DNA from: Furfurilactobacillus milii
Lineage (GTDB): Bacteria; Bacillota; Bacilli; Lactobacillales; Lactobacillaceae
Assembly (NCBI RefSeq): GCF_009864005.1
Contig: NZ_WEZQ01000020.1
Span: 1 to 64,000, forward strand
DNA: 64,000 bases
Direction: 5' to 3'
Each line of letters begins with the position of its first letter. Position 1 is the stretch's first letter. Shown piece by piece: positions 17,162 through 25,235 of this stretch. Below the pieces are notes generated by a model. The model worked only from the letters and a program-made list of their open reading frames with translations, ran no database searches and was not told the DNA's origin. The position numbers and the translations under genes were made by a program.

Positions 17162-19006
17162 TTACTTAACCTTACTCAACGCATCCTTAACCGCGGTCTT
17201 AACGGCCCGGCTAGATGACGAAGCACCAGAAACTGCATCAACGTCAGCCGTGTTTTGTGCGACGATTTCGCGTGGAATCTCCTCCACGGCTTTACGACCA
17301 ACGTCTTCACTTTCACTTTCCTGAAGCACTTCGACATTTTTAATGTGTTGATCCGCATAAGTTACCCGAACCACGATTTGACCACCAATACCGTTGTTAG
17401 CACTACCTAGATATTGGTTATCGCCAACCGTGTAGTTGGTCGTCTGATCAGCCAAGTCGTTGCCGCCAAGATCAACTTCAGTATCTTCATAAATAGAAGC
17501 GGACGTGTCTGCATCTGTAGCTGTTTGGGCAGAATCGCTAACCTTATCCTGCTTTGGTGCAGCGGCGTTTTCACCGGCGATCTTACCGAAAATTAAACAT
17601 TCAGCCAGATTACCACCGCCGTTATACTGATTGGCATTAATGCCCCCAAACTCACCAGCTGAATAAAGATGCGGGATCGGTTCGCCGTCAGCGTTTAGCA
17701 CTTCAGCCTTTGCATTTCGTTTGGCACCACCCTGGGTATTAAGCATTGCAGTGGCCAGTTCAACGGCATAATATGGTCCGTCATCTAATGCACGCATGCT
17801 ATCGCCGTCACGACCCAATTGATCATCGCGACCTGCATCGGCAAAGCGATTAAAGGAAACCACCGTTTGTGACAACACTTCAGGATCAGCCTGAATCTTC
17901 TCTGCAAGCTCTTCAATTGAGTTTGCTTTAATGACCAACTTAAAGAAGTCAGGATATGGCAACTCGTCCTGCTCCTTGATGGCATTGTATTGCGCTTGAT
18001 CGAAAATTAAATGTGGATGTGCATACACGGTCGGATTATGCCATTGACCGTGCTCATAAGCATGACCATGACGGCCATTCTCATCCTCGCGCACATACCG
18101 ACTGCCATCATCAGCAGCAATGAAAATACTACCATGCGATAACTCTGGCCAAGCACCAAGAATGAACTTTCCGCGTTCTTCGCTTGGATTTTCAAAGGTA
18201 AAACCGGTATCGAAGCCATACCCCTCATAACTGTGCATGTGCCAGAAACTAGCTCCGACCGCTTGCGCCATCCGAATACCGTCACCCTTGTTGTATAAGG
18301 TTCCAATAACTTTTAGCTTGGGAACACCGATAAAGTTTTGAATATCATCATTATTGTTTTCAAATCCACCCATCGTCATAACAACACCGTTACGCGCAGC
18401 AATGTTCACCTCATGACCATTGCGTTTGACTGCAACACCAGTAATCGTCTTAGAGTCAGCATCTTGAATCAAACGCAGTGCTGGGCTTTCCAGCCAAACA
18501 TCAATCTTGTCGGCTCGGTCAGTCACGTGCTTGCGCAAGTTCTTCCACAGCGTGGCGTCAAAGAAACCGTCATGAACTGTCGTTAAATCAATGGCATCAG
18601 CGCCAGCAAACTCTGGATATTCGGGTGATAATCCATGAGCAAAATCTTGCCAACCTGGATCACGGTGAGTCTTGTTGTAACTAACTGGTTCCTCAACATC
18701 GAGATAATCGTGCATGTATTCTGGAATCTGATTAATACCGTCAACATACGTGGATAGCATCTCATCGTCGATGTTAATGCCATTAAACAATTGCTTAAAG
18801 TAGGCCTTCGTTTTAGCCCGATCATGACCAGTCAGAACAACTTGACCAGCGTACCGTGTGTTACCGCCTTCGTGCCCCAGCGGCGCAGCATCTACTAATA
18901 AGACCTTGGCACCGTTATCTGCCGCAAACCTACTAGCTGTGGCACCAGCCGCCCCGAATCCAATCACAACTACATCATAGGTTCGTGCCCAATTTGTCTT
19001 TACCAT
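17162..19006 (-). CDS. Flavin-dependent fumarate reductase / flavocytochrome c family
   Basis: Protein of 614 residues. Residues 10-40 form an FAD-binding Rossmann motif (VVVIGFGAAGATASRFAADN with a later acidic residue), followed by the flavocytochrome c fumarate reductase domain with HSYEGYGFDTG, NTQGGAKRNAKAEVL and YSAGEFGGINANQYNGGGNLAEC. After a Ser/Thr/Asp-rich linker (about 495-525) comes a C-terminal FMN-binding domain with DAVSGASSSSRAV, the site where ApbE-type transferases attach FMN; a serine replaces the more usual threonine. No signal peptide is seen, so it is cytoplasmic and could use fumarate or a related enoate as electron sink. A LysR gene diverges from it. Confidence 0.85.
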   Translation of the reverse strand: MVKTNWARTYDVVVIGFGAAGATASRFAADNGAKVLLVDAAPLGHEGGNTRYAGQVVLTGHDRAKTKAYFKQLFNGINIDDEMLSTYVDGINQIPEYMHDYLDVEEPVSYNKTHRDPGWQDFAHGLSPEYPEFAGADAIDLTTVHDGFFDATLWKNLRKHVTDRADKIDVWLESPALRLIQDADSKTITGVAVKRNGHEVNIAARNGVVMTMGGFENNNDDIQNFIGVPKLKVIGTLYNKGDGIRMAQAVGASFWHMHSYEGYGFDTGFTFENPSEERGKFILGAWPELSHGSIFIAADDGSRYVREDENGRHGHAYEHGQWHNPTVYAHPHLIFDQAQYNAIKEQDELPYPDFFKLVIKANSIEELAEKIQADPEVLSQTVVSFNRFADAGRDDQLGRDGDSMRALDDGPYYAVELATAMLNTQGGAKRNAKAEVLNADGEPIPHLYSAGEFGGINANQYNGGGNLAECLIFGKIAGENAAAPKQDKVSDSAQTATDADTSASIYEDTEVDLGGNDLADQTTNYTVGDNQYLGSANNGIGGQIVVRVTYADQHIKNVEVLQESESEDVGRKAVEEIPREIVAQNTADVDAVSGASSSSRAVKTAVKDALSKVK

Positions 19007-19158
19007 TGTGTTGCCTCCATTTTTTTCGGATAAAAAGATTATTCTATAGTTTGTTTAATAGTGAGCATAGAACCTTAACAATCCTGTTTGATTCAAACCG
19101 CTCAACTTCATTGTTACTGTTTTTTTGCCGATTGTGAAATATCTTTTTAAGTGAGATG

Positions 19159-19178
19159 ATATGCCTAAAATGGCATAT
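19159..19178. promoter_or_regulatory. Candidate LysR operator between the reductase and its regulator
   Basis: ATATGCC and GGCATAT form a perfect dyad with a 6-base centre, ending 17 bases before the LysR start. It contains the T-N11-A arrangement typical of LysR sites, so autoregulation and control of the divergent reductase are likely. Confidence 0.55.
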
Positions 19179-19195
19179 TGTTTGGAGGCTTATCG

Positions 19196-20110
19196 ATGAC
19201 AACCATGAATCAGAACCAGCAGTTATTACATATTCTCAGTTCGTTACAAACAACAGGTAGCATTTCTGATACCGCGAATGCCATGTACCTCACCCAGCCA
19301 AACGTCAGCAAGCAACTCAAGCGATTTGAAAATGAACTTGGCGTTCGGTTGGTGGATCGGCGTACCCATCCCCTATCGTTAACCGCAGCAGGCAATTATT
19401 ATCTCAATCAAATGGGTGTCCTGATGAACGAAGTCGACCGTGTCGTGACCAACTTACAAGCCTTCAAAACAAATACGCAAACCACTTTGCGTTTAGGGGT
19501 TACCCAATCATTAGGCTCAATTCTGTTACCCAATCTTTTACCGGCCTTTCATCGCCTTCATCCCGAAGTCACGTTAGAGTTAAACGAACTGGCCCCTGAA
19601 CAAGGCGAGCAGGCGTTAACTAGCAATCAACTTGACATCTATTTTGGTGTGGCACCAACACCACAGCCCGAAATCACGCACATTCCGCTCTACTCAGAAG
19701 GATGTACTTTAATAATGTCGAAAAACGCCGTCGAAAATATTGGTGCCGAGGATGTAAGCGCGCATTTAGAGGACATATTGTTTAACTTTGCTCGTCAGGA
19801 AATTATCGTCGAACATGGTGATTCCGGCTTTCAGCGAATTATTTCAGGATACCTTGCCGCACATAATATTCATCCATGGCGAACGTTTGCCACAGCTAAT
19901 TTAATTACAGCTGAACGATTAGCAGCTAAAGGCATGGGCGCCGCTATCGTACCGAATTCACTTGTTGAACCCGCCAAATTAATGGCAGATGTCGCAGCCA
20001 TTCCCTTGCCCATCAACGAATTAAATCTCAGTGTCGTCGCGCAAATTAATAAGCAAGCAACCTCAAATACCGTGATTGCTGATTTTCTACAAATGAAGTT
20101 TGATTATTAA
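19196..20110 (+). CDS. LysR-family transcription regulator
   Basis: Protein of 304 residues with a winged helix at the N-terminus (SISDTANAMYLTQPNVSKQLKRFENELGV split over residues 15-45) and a periplasmic-binding-protein-like effector domain after about residue 85. The ATG at 19196 is chosen since GGAGG lies 7 bases before it; an in-frame TTG at 19178 would overlap that site. It is divergent from the fumarate reductase gene with a 171-base gap between annotated frames, which is the classical layout for a LysR protein controlling its neighbour. The inducer is unknown. Confidence 0.9.
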   Translation: MTTMNQNQQLLHILSSLQTTGSISDTANAMYLTQPNVSKQLKRFENELGVRLVDRRTHPLSLTAAGNYYLNQMGVLMNEVDRVVTNLQAFKTNTQTTLRLGVTQSLGSILLPNLLPAFHRLHPEVTLELNELAPEQGEQALTSNQLDIYFGVAPTPQPEITHIPLYSEGCTLIMSKNAVENIGAEDVSAHLEDILFNFARQEIIVEHGDSGFQRIISGYLAAHNIHPWRTFATANLITAERLAAKGMGAAIVPNSLVEPAKLMADVAAIPLPINELNLSVVAQINKQATSNTVIADFLQMKFDY

Positions 20111-20269
20111 TCACATTGTTCAACCGTGCCGCAGCCGGCATTAAAGATGGATAAAAACTGGCTTTAAGAAAAATGAAAACCTTCCCCTTTACGTATGTTT
20201 AGGTTAGACGGACTAACAAGCAATCCTTGCTGTCCAAAAACTTAGGTCATCACGTGAAGGAGTTGAAAA

Positions 20270-20291
20270 AAAGTAGCATTAATGCTACTTT
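20270..20291. promoter_or_regulatory. Perfect palindrome at the start of higBA, likely operator
   Basis: Arms AAAGTAGCATT and AATGCTACTTT form an uninterrupted 22-bp palindrome. It overlaps the first candidate start codon of higB at 20282. HigA-type antitoxins bind such dyads to repress their own operon, so this is the likely operator. Confidence 0.65.
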
Positions 20292-20650
20292 ATTGGATGA
20301 ATACAAAGCCAAAATTTATTCCCAGTGACCGTTTCTTAAAGTTTTTGCACGATCTTCCGGATAAAGATCGGGCGAAATTGATCGGAACGATTTCGTTAAT
20401 AGAGTCACATGAGCTGTATATCGCTATTCGACAACTGTGGGTCAAAAAGATTGAGGCCAATTTGTTCGAGATTAGGTCAATACAATCTAGCAACATACAA
20501 CGTGCCATTTATTTTCACATTGAAGAGAACAATTATTTTATTACCCTTGGTTTTACAAAGAAAAGTAATAAAACACCGCAAAGACAAATTGATAGTGCTA
20601 AACGCATACGTGAAAAATATCTAAGGAGAAACACTAATGATCAAGAATAA
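20282..20650 (+). CDS. higB: HigB-like toxin (RelE/ParE superfamily, Gp49-like)
   Basis: Protein of up to 122 residues matching the phage-derived Gp49-like/HigB toxin family, which cleaves mRNA on the ribosome. Family features are LPDKDRAKLIGTI, the VKKIEANLFEIRSI strand and the C-terminal YFITLGFTKKSNKTPQRQID with its basic FTKK active-site region. The start is uncertain: ATG 20282 lies inside the palindromic operator and ATG 20297 gives a 117-residue protein; neither has a good ribosome binding site. The end overlaps the antitoxin gene by 14 bases, giving the toxin-first order usual for higBA. Confidence 0.85.
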   Translation: MLLYWMNTKPKFIPSDRFLKFLHDLPDKDRAKLIGTISLIESHELYIAIRQLWVKKIEANLFEIRSIQSSNIQRAIYFHIEENNYFITLGFTKKSNKTPQRQIDSAKRIREKYLRRNTNDQE

Positions 20651-20927
20651 GCCAGAGACCATGGATGACGTGATTCAACAAGAACTAAAAAACACAAAAT
20701 TTCAAAAAGCTTATGATCAGACTGTCAGCGCAGGCAATGCAGCTATTGCTTTATACGAGTTTCGCCATGAACTTGGTTATACTCAGACCAAACTAGCTCA
20801 AAGGGCTGGATTAGCCAAATCAACGATTGTTCGTATTGAGACCGGCATTATGAATCCACGATTGGAAACCTTGCAACAAATCGCTGACAGTGTTGGCGCG
20901 CATGTTGAATTAAAATTTGTTCGTTAA
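20637..20927 (+). CDS. higA: HigA-like antitoxin, Xre family
   Basis: Protein of 96 residues whose second half is a clear Xre helix-turn-helix: YTQTKLAQRAGLAKSTIVRIETG. The N-terminal part should wrap the toxin. AAGGAG lies 7 bases before the ATG, inside the end of higB, so translation is coupled. Expected to neutralise HigB and repress the operon at the palindrome at 20270. Confidence 0.88.
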   Translation: MIKNKPETMDDVIQQELKNTKFQKAYDQTVSAGNAAIALYEFRHELGYTQTKLAQRAGLAKSTIVRIETGIMNPRLETLQQIADSVGAHVELKFVR

Positions 20928-20940
20928 TAAACATGGTATA

Positions 20941-20992
20941 AAAAGGATTGAAATGATCGCAGTGTGACTCTGCCGATCATTTCAATCCTTTT
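20941..20992. terminator. Bidirectional terminator between higA and lacI-type gene
   Basis: Nineteen-base arms (AAAAGGATTGAAATGATCG and its complement) pair perfectly around a loop that itself can pair CAG with CTG. Convergent genes higA and the LacI regulator both end here. Confidence 0.85.
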
Positions 20993-21002
20993 ATTGTCTT
21001 AT

Positions 21003-22010
21003 TTATATTTTACGTACCGAATCACGTTTGACTAGCGAAACATCAACCACTTTCAACTGTGGTGCGTGCTCTGGATCCCTAAGCCGATTCATAATCATCT
21101 GACTCGCCCATGTCCCCATGTCATAAACAGGCTGATGAATGGTCGTCAAACGTGGCGCCATATAGTCATCCAAATCGATGTCATCATAGCCAACAACGGA
21201 CAGATCCTGCGGCACATTCTTACCAACGGCCTCAATGCCGCGCATCAGTCCCAGAGCCATTTCATCATTGGCACAAAATACCGCGGTAGCCCCCGAATCA
21301 ATCACCTGTTTTGCTACAGCCCATCCGCCTGCTTTAGACAGCTCAGTTGAAAATATCAAGCTGTCATCGACGGAAATACCATGACGAACTAACGCACTTC
21401 GATAACCAGCCATCCGTAACCGTACATTCTGTGAAGGCCGGTCTGGCAACACCACAGCAATCTTATGATGACCGGACTCGATTAAGTGGGTAGCGGCCAA
21501 TTCCCCGCCTCGCTCATCATCCACAATAATGCGATCACCTTCATTAAGGGGATCATTTTGATCAAATAACAAATAGGGCACACGGTTACTCTTAAGCAGT
21601 CCATTCAGCTCCTTATTACCGACAGCGGAACTAGCGATAATCATCGCGTCCACACCACGTTCAACCAGTGTTCGTAGGTAATAATGTTCTAATTTTTCAT
21701 CGCGATCTGCGCTTAAAATCATCGGTACACATTCGTGCTCGTACATCGCATCCTGAATGCCACGCAAAAACATGGCAAAGAATGGATTTACTAAGTTGGG
21801 CACGATAATTCCAACAGTTTTCATTGAATGGCTGATTAGATTACGAGCATTAAAGTTAGGAACGTATCCTAACTGATCCCTAATTTTCATCACTTTTTCT
21901 TGTGTTGCGGCAGGAAATCTTTCACCCTTCCCGTTGAGAATTTGGGAAACCGTCGTAATCGACAGTCCAGCAGCCTTTGCGACGTCTTTAATCGTTACCC
22001 GCTTTGCCAT
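21003..22010 (-). CDS. LacI-family repressor, RbsR-like
   Basis: Protein of 335 residues with an N-terminal LacI helix-turn-helix (VTIKDVAKAAGLSITTVSQ), the hinge helix with FNARNLI, and a periplasmic-binding-protein-like effector domain (TVGIIVPNLVNPFFAMFLRG, VVGYDDIDLDDYMAPRLTTI). Overall it resembles RbsR ribose repressors. The ribose operon 4.6 kb away carries two LacI-type operators, so this is the best candidate regulator in the window, although it is not adjacent. No matching operator is visible before its own gene. Confidence 0.88.
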   Translation of the reverse strand: MAKRVTIKDVAKAAGLSITTVSQILNGKGERFPAATQEKVMKIRDQLGYVPNFNARNLISHSMKTVGIIVPNLVNPFFAMFLRGIQDAMYEHECVPMILSADRDEKLEHYYLRTLVERGVDAMIIASSAVGNKELNGLLKSNRVPYLLFDQNDPLNEGDRIIVDDERGGELAATHLIESGHHKIAVVLPDRPSQNVRLRMAGYRSALVRHGISVDDSLIFSTELSKAGGWAVAKQVIDSGATAVFCANDEMALGLMRGIEAVGKNVPQDLSVVGYDDIDLDDYMAPRLTTIHQPVYDMGTWASQMIMNRLRDPEHAPQLKVVDVSLVKRDSVRKI

Positions 22011-22268
22011 TTTTACTTTTCAACCCCCATAAGTTCGGTTAAATCATAAGTTTTTTATGTTACGAATATCATAGCATATTCATTCTCCATAAAGTGCGCT
22101 GATCCGCGTGAGACTGCATTTCATTCACCATTATGTTGAAAATAAATCGACTAGTTTTCGCGTTTGTTCGGCGAATTTACAACTTAACATAAATATTGTT
22201 ATTCAAAAAAATAACTATTTATACTCATGCTAGAAACATTAATTGCAATATAAATGGAGATGAATATC

Positions 22269-22709
22269 ATGATTAAAATTTATACGATTCCGTCAAACTT
22301 ACCCTCTCGTCAGGCAGTCCGTTGGTTAACCCAACATGATGTTGCCTTCGCTGAACAACGTGTCCATGTCGACCAACCAGAATTGACGATTGATGAATTG
22401 AAGCAATTTTTAATGGCCTCCGAAAATGGCGTTGATGATTTGCTTTCCTTCCAGTCACTCGCTTACGCTGCGTTTATCAAAAATCATGATCCTGAAGCAA
22501 TGTCTTTACAAGCATTGTTAACTGCCATGATTGCGAATATCCGTCTTTTACATTTTCCAATTATTTATGACGAACACCTTCACATCTTGCAAACTGGTTT
22601 TTCACAAGATGACATCAGAGTGTTTTTGCCTAGAAGCGTTCGGGTTCAAGAGCTAACTACTATGCTACTTCGTGAATCCAAAAGCGATGATCTTTCTGAC
22701 ATTGAGTGA
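22269..22709 (+). CDS. Spx-family paralogue lacking the CxxC redox switch
   Basis: Protein of 146 residues of the ArsC/Spx family. Spx proteins bind the RNA polymerase alpha subunit and change transcription under thiol stress. The fold is recognisable from KIYTIPSN at the start and from FPIIYDEHLHILQTGFSQDDIRVFLPRSVR, which matches the conserved C-terminal Spx block. The N-terminal redox motif CxxC is replaced by SNLPSR and no cysteine occurs there, so thiol sensing at this place is impossible. I chose ATG 22269, with GGAG 9 bases before it and the family-typical start; ATG 22254 lies upstream. Single gene with its own terminator. Confidence 0.8.
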   Translation: MIKIYTIPSNLPSRQAVRWLTQHDVAFAEQRVHVDQPELTIDELKQFLMASENGVDDLLSFQSLAYAAFIKNHDPEAMSLQALLTAMIANIRLLHFPIIYDEHLHILQTGFSQDDIRVFLPRSVRVQELTTMLLRESKSDDLSDIE

Positions 22710-22714
22710 AGACT

Positions 22715-22784
22715 AAAAACACCTTCTGACAATCGTGCGGGGCCAACCAACGGCTGGACATACACAATTGTCAGGAGGTGTTTT
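22715..22784 (+). terminator. Terminator of the Spx-like gene
   Basis: AAAACACCTTCTGACAAT pairs with ATTGTCAGGAGGTGTTTT, with one mismatch, and is followed by T-rich sequence. The 30-base loop can itself pair GGCC with GGCT-like bases. Confidence 0.75.
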
Positions 22785-22854
22785 GGTGTCATTTCAAATG
22801 AACACATTTTTCCACATTAGAGCGTTTACGCTAGGTTGAAATAAATATCTTTCA

Positions 22855-23442
22855 CTACGCTACATCGTCACTTTGCTCTACAAGCATCATGATGCTAGCA
22901 CTGATTTGTTGAATCATTGCGGTCGTTAACGCTGGATTGAGTAACCGTAAAGTTTGCATCCCCACTTCCATTAACCACTGTGTATCAGCGCTCATTCCGA
23001 GCAGGGCGTGAAAGGCTAGTTCTAAGTTAGTCGCTGTTCCGTCCAATTGTTTGCTGGCCAAATCGTCCGGTTCAGCTGCATAGTAATTGGCACGGACTTG
23101 TTCGTGAAGCAACCCATAGTCCTTGAGCAGTAAAGATTCCTTGTCCATTAATGCTGCTAAACGCTGATGCAACGCCTGACTGTTCTCGGAGAACTGCTTT
23201 AAATGATCTTCATTTTCGTGTTGTTCTAACAGGTTATAGTTTTCCGTAAGAGCAAACGTTTGTAACTGACAAGCGAATACGTTATTGAGAAACGGTAATA
23301 GGTCAAATTGACGACCATTAACCAGCCCTGTCAAATGCTGATCCATTAAGTCCTTTACGTTTGCAAGTGGAGCGTCCACAGTCACCTTACGTTGGTGAAA
23401 CCGTTTCTTATCTGCCTGACTTAACGGCATCACATATTGCAT
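22855..23442 (-). CDS. Unknown protein, second of two tandem paralogues
   Basis: Soluble, mostly helical protein of 195 residues, rich in Leu, Gln and Asp, with no signal peptide or membrane segment. I do not recognise the family. It aligns along its length with the preceding gene: both begin with a Met-x(4)-Pro start, then FH near residue 15, a V-x-x-PL block, DL near residue 47, and a shared C-terminal block (TQWLMEVGMQTLRLLNP here). They look like old duplicates. AGGGG lies 8 bases before the ATG, and the gap to the preceding gene is 5 bases. Last gene of an operon headed by a ComK-like protein. Confidence 0.6.
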   Translation of the reverse strand: MQYVMPLSQADKKRFHQRKVTVDAPLANVKDLMDQHLTGLVNGRQFDLLPFLNNVFACQLQTFALTENYNLLEQHENEDHLKQFSENSQALHQRLAALMDKESLLLKDYGLLHEQVRANYYAAEPDDLASKQLDGTATNLELAFHALLGMSADTQWLMEVGMQTLRLLNPALTTAMIQQISASIMMLVEQSDDVA

Positions 23443-23447
23443 TATTT

Positions 23448-24092
23448 CTACCCCTTTCGTGAGGATCCATTGGCGTTGCTAGCATCATTATTATCCGGTC
23501 CATCCGGTTGCGGTTGGTTCATGTCAACTTTGCGTTCTTTTGGACCATGTTTTGGTGCTAACTTAGCCTGAATTTCAGTTGCGACCGTTTCGACATTTAC
23601 ATCTGGATTAATATTTGCCAGGATTTCCATGATGTTAAAGAATTCCCACTTTAAATCAACCTGGAACATAATGTAATCATAGCCAAACAGGTCTTGAGAC
23701 CGCCATTCACTACGTGGCTTTTTAAGCAATTCTTGAGGGAACCCTTGCTCCGCCTGTTTTGCTAACTGAACCCGTTCTTGTTCAAATGGACCGAACTGAT
23801 CAGCATGTGCTTTCGTGTTAGCTGATAAACGATCCCCAGTTAACTTATGCCATGTTTGTAACTGCGACCACCACTCCTGGTTAATAGTATCCACTAAGCG
23901 GTTAAAATCTAACTGAACGGCAACATAATCTGACAATAAATCGTTCAAGTCGACGTCACTGCCCTCAAAATTGCCTGTCATATTAGGAACCTGCTTCAAA
24001 CTGTCGAATACACTCAGTGGATCATGGACAGGAATCTGATAGTCATGAAAAACCTGTTGTTCTTGTTTCGTAATCGGTGTTGTAAAACTCAT
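23448..24092 (-). CDS. Unknown protein, first of two tandem paralogues
   Basis: Protein of 214 residues, predicted soluble and helical, family not recognised. It is a diverged paralogue of the next gene: PITKQEQQVFHDYQIPVHDPL corresponds to its N-terminus in spacing, and DLKWEFFNIMEILANINPD matches its C-terminal block. It carries an extra tail of about 35 residues rich in Pro, Asn, Asp and Gly, probably disordered. GAGAGG is 8 bases upstream of the ATG. It lies 71 bases after the ComK-like gene in the same direction. A helper or partner role is possible but cannot be shown. Confidence 0.6.
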   Translation of the reverse strand: MSFTTPITKQEQQVFHDYQIPVHDPLSVFDSLKQVPNMTGNFEGSDVDLNDLLSDYVAVQLDFNRLVDTINQEWWSQLQTWHKLTGDRLSANTKAHADQFGPFEQERVQLAKQAEQGFPQELLKKPRSEWRSQDLFGYDYIMFQVDLKWEFFNIMEILANINPDVNVETVATEIQAKLAPKHGPKERKVDMNQPQPDGPDNNDASNANGSSRKG

Positions 24093-24163
24093 TGCGAAAG
24101 CCTCTCTTTGTGTTGTTTTGTTGTCTTTATCATAACGCTACGGAATCCGCTTTCATAGAAAAA

Positions 24164-25009
24164 CTAGTTTGTCTCGTCGTCCTTATCTGACACAAAGTGG
24201 CGTGTCTTCGGCACAATTAAATGCCCATGTCCTCTTAAAAACTGACGGGCTTCCTTTGCAATTGTTTCACGGTCTAAATTGAGCACGGCATCATAGCCGT
24301 CCACTAGGAAATCTTCTAACCCTGCCACCATTAAAACTTCGACCGTGTGTGCATAAAATTCTGTTTCGTCATGCAAAACTTGTTCGGGTCGCATTCCTAA
24401 TACTTGAGCCAACTTATTGGTGAAATTCGGCCGACACCGATCAAAGCCACTGTTTTCAACCATCAATTCTAACTGTTCTTTTTGTAATTGAATAATCGTC
24501 GCCGCATCTCTTAATCGTTGCAGCATAAAATAATGTGACAACGGTAAAATGAGTTTCATGTTATTTTTAAAAATCAGCAAGGTTTCATGAGTCAAGCGAC
24601 GAATCTGAACTAATTTGTAAAATCCCAACCAGCCAGTCTCTCGCATCGTTGATCCCGCAGTTGGTACAAAACCATATTTACCGTTTACATATGGTGTGTA
24701 ATGTTGCTGTCCCAAAAAATGATGGGCGATCGCCATTTGTTGGCGAGTCCGACTGTTTTTAGCCATCAATTCTCGCATCAACGTACCACACGGTCGGCGA
24801 ACCAATAATGGTCCAAGTCGATAATCCAAAATCAAAGTTAAACGTTCCTGCTTCACGGTCACCGGTAGAACTAGCAAAGTCGTTGTTAAACTAATTTCGA
24901 AATCGGCAATGGTGTCTTTTGTGGTCCAAAGATGATTGATAAATGTTGATACTCGTAAATCGATTGTTTGATCGCGTAAACTAGCGGCTGAAAATTGTTG
25001 CTGACTCAT
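24164..25009 (-). CDS. ComK-like protein with a C-terminal extension
   Basis: Protein of 281 residues. A central block resembles the competence regulator ComK: RRPCGTLMRELMA corresponds to RSCRFFGSSYAGR, NGKYGFVPTAGSTMRETGW to the ComK FPTLSST...GW region, and LIFKNNMKLILPLSHYF to VTFSNGKTMELPISYN of Bacillus ComK. About 110 residues follow that I cannot match. The ATG at 25009 has AAGGGG 7 bases upstream; an earlier ATG at 25060 does not. ComK activates DNA-uptake genes in Bacillus; here the role is open. It heads an operon of two unknown paralogues, whose promoter is not clear. Similarity was judged by eye. Confidence 0.5.
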   Translation of the reverse strand: MSQQQFSAASLRDQTIDLRVSTFINHLWTTKDTIADFEISLTTTLLVLPVTVKQERLTLILDYRLGPLLVRRPCGTLMRELMAKNSRTRQQMAIAHHFLGQQHYTPYVNGKYGFVPTAGSTMRETGWLGFYKLVQIRRLTHETLLIFKNNMKLILPLSHYFMLQRLRDAATIIQLQKEQLELMVENSGFDRCRPNFTNKLAQVLGMRPEQVLHDETEFYAHTVEVLMVAGLEDFLVDGYDAVLNLDRETIAKEARQFLRGHGHLIVPKTRHFVSDKDDETN

Positions 25010-25115
25010 TTTTGATCCCCTTAAAAATAATGTATCGGTAGAATAACGATTAATTTTCATTAATGCAATTCATTAGACAGCAATAAAGTGACCAAAATAC
25101 TGTTCCAGCAAAAAA

Positions 25116-25165
25116 TTAAACGCGACATATTAATGACATTATCATCATCAATATGTCGCGTTTAA
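25116..25165 (-). terminator. Terminator of the NCS1 permease gene
   Basis: TTAAACGCGACATATT pairs perfectly with AATATGTCGCGTTTAA over 16 bp, and TTTTTT follows on the minus strand. It stands 70 bases past the permease stop and 107 bases before the ComK-like start. Confidence 0.8.
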
Positions 25166-25235
25166 CGTTTGTAAACGGATTATATATTATCAACGACCAT
25201 TGAAAATATATAATCGTCCCGCCCGCGATATTTAT

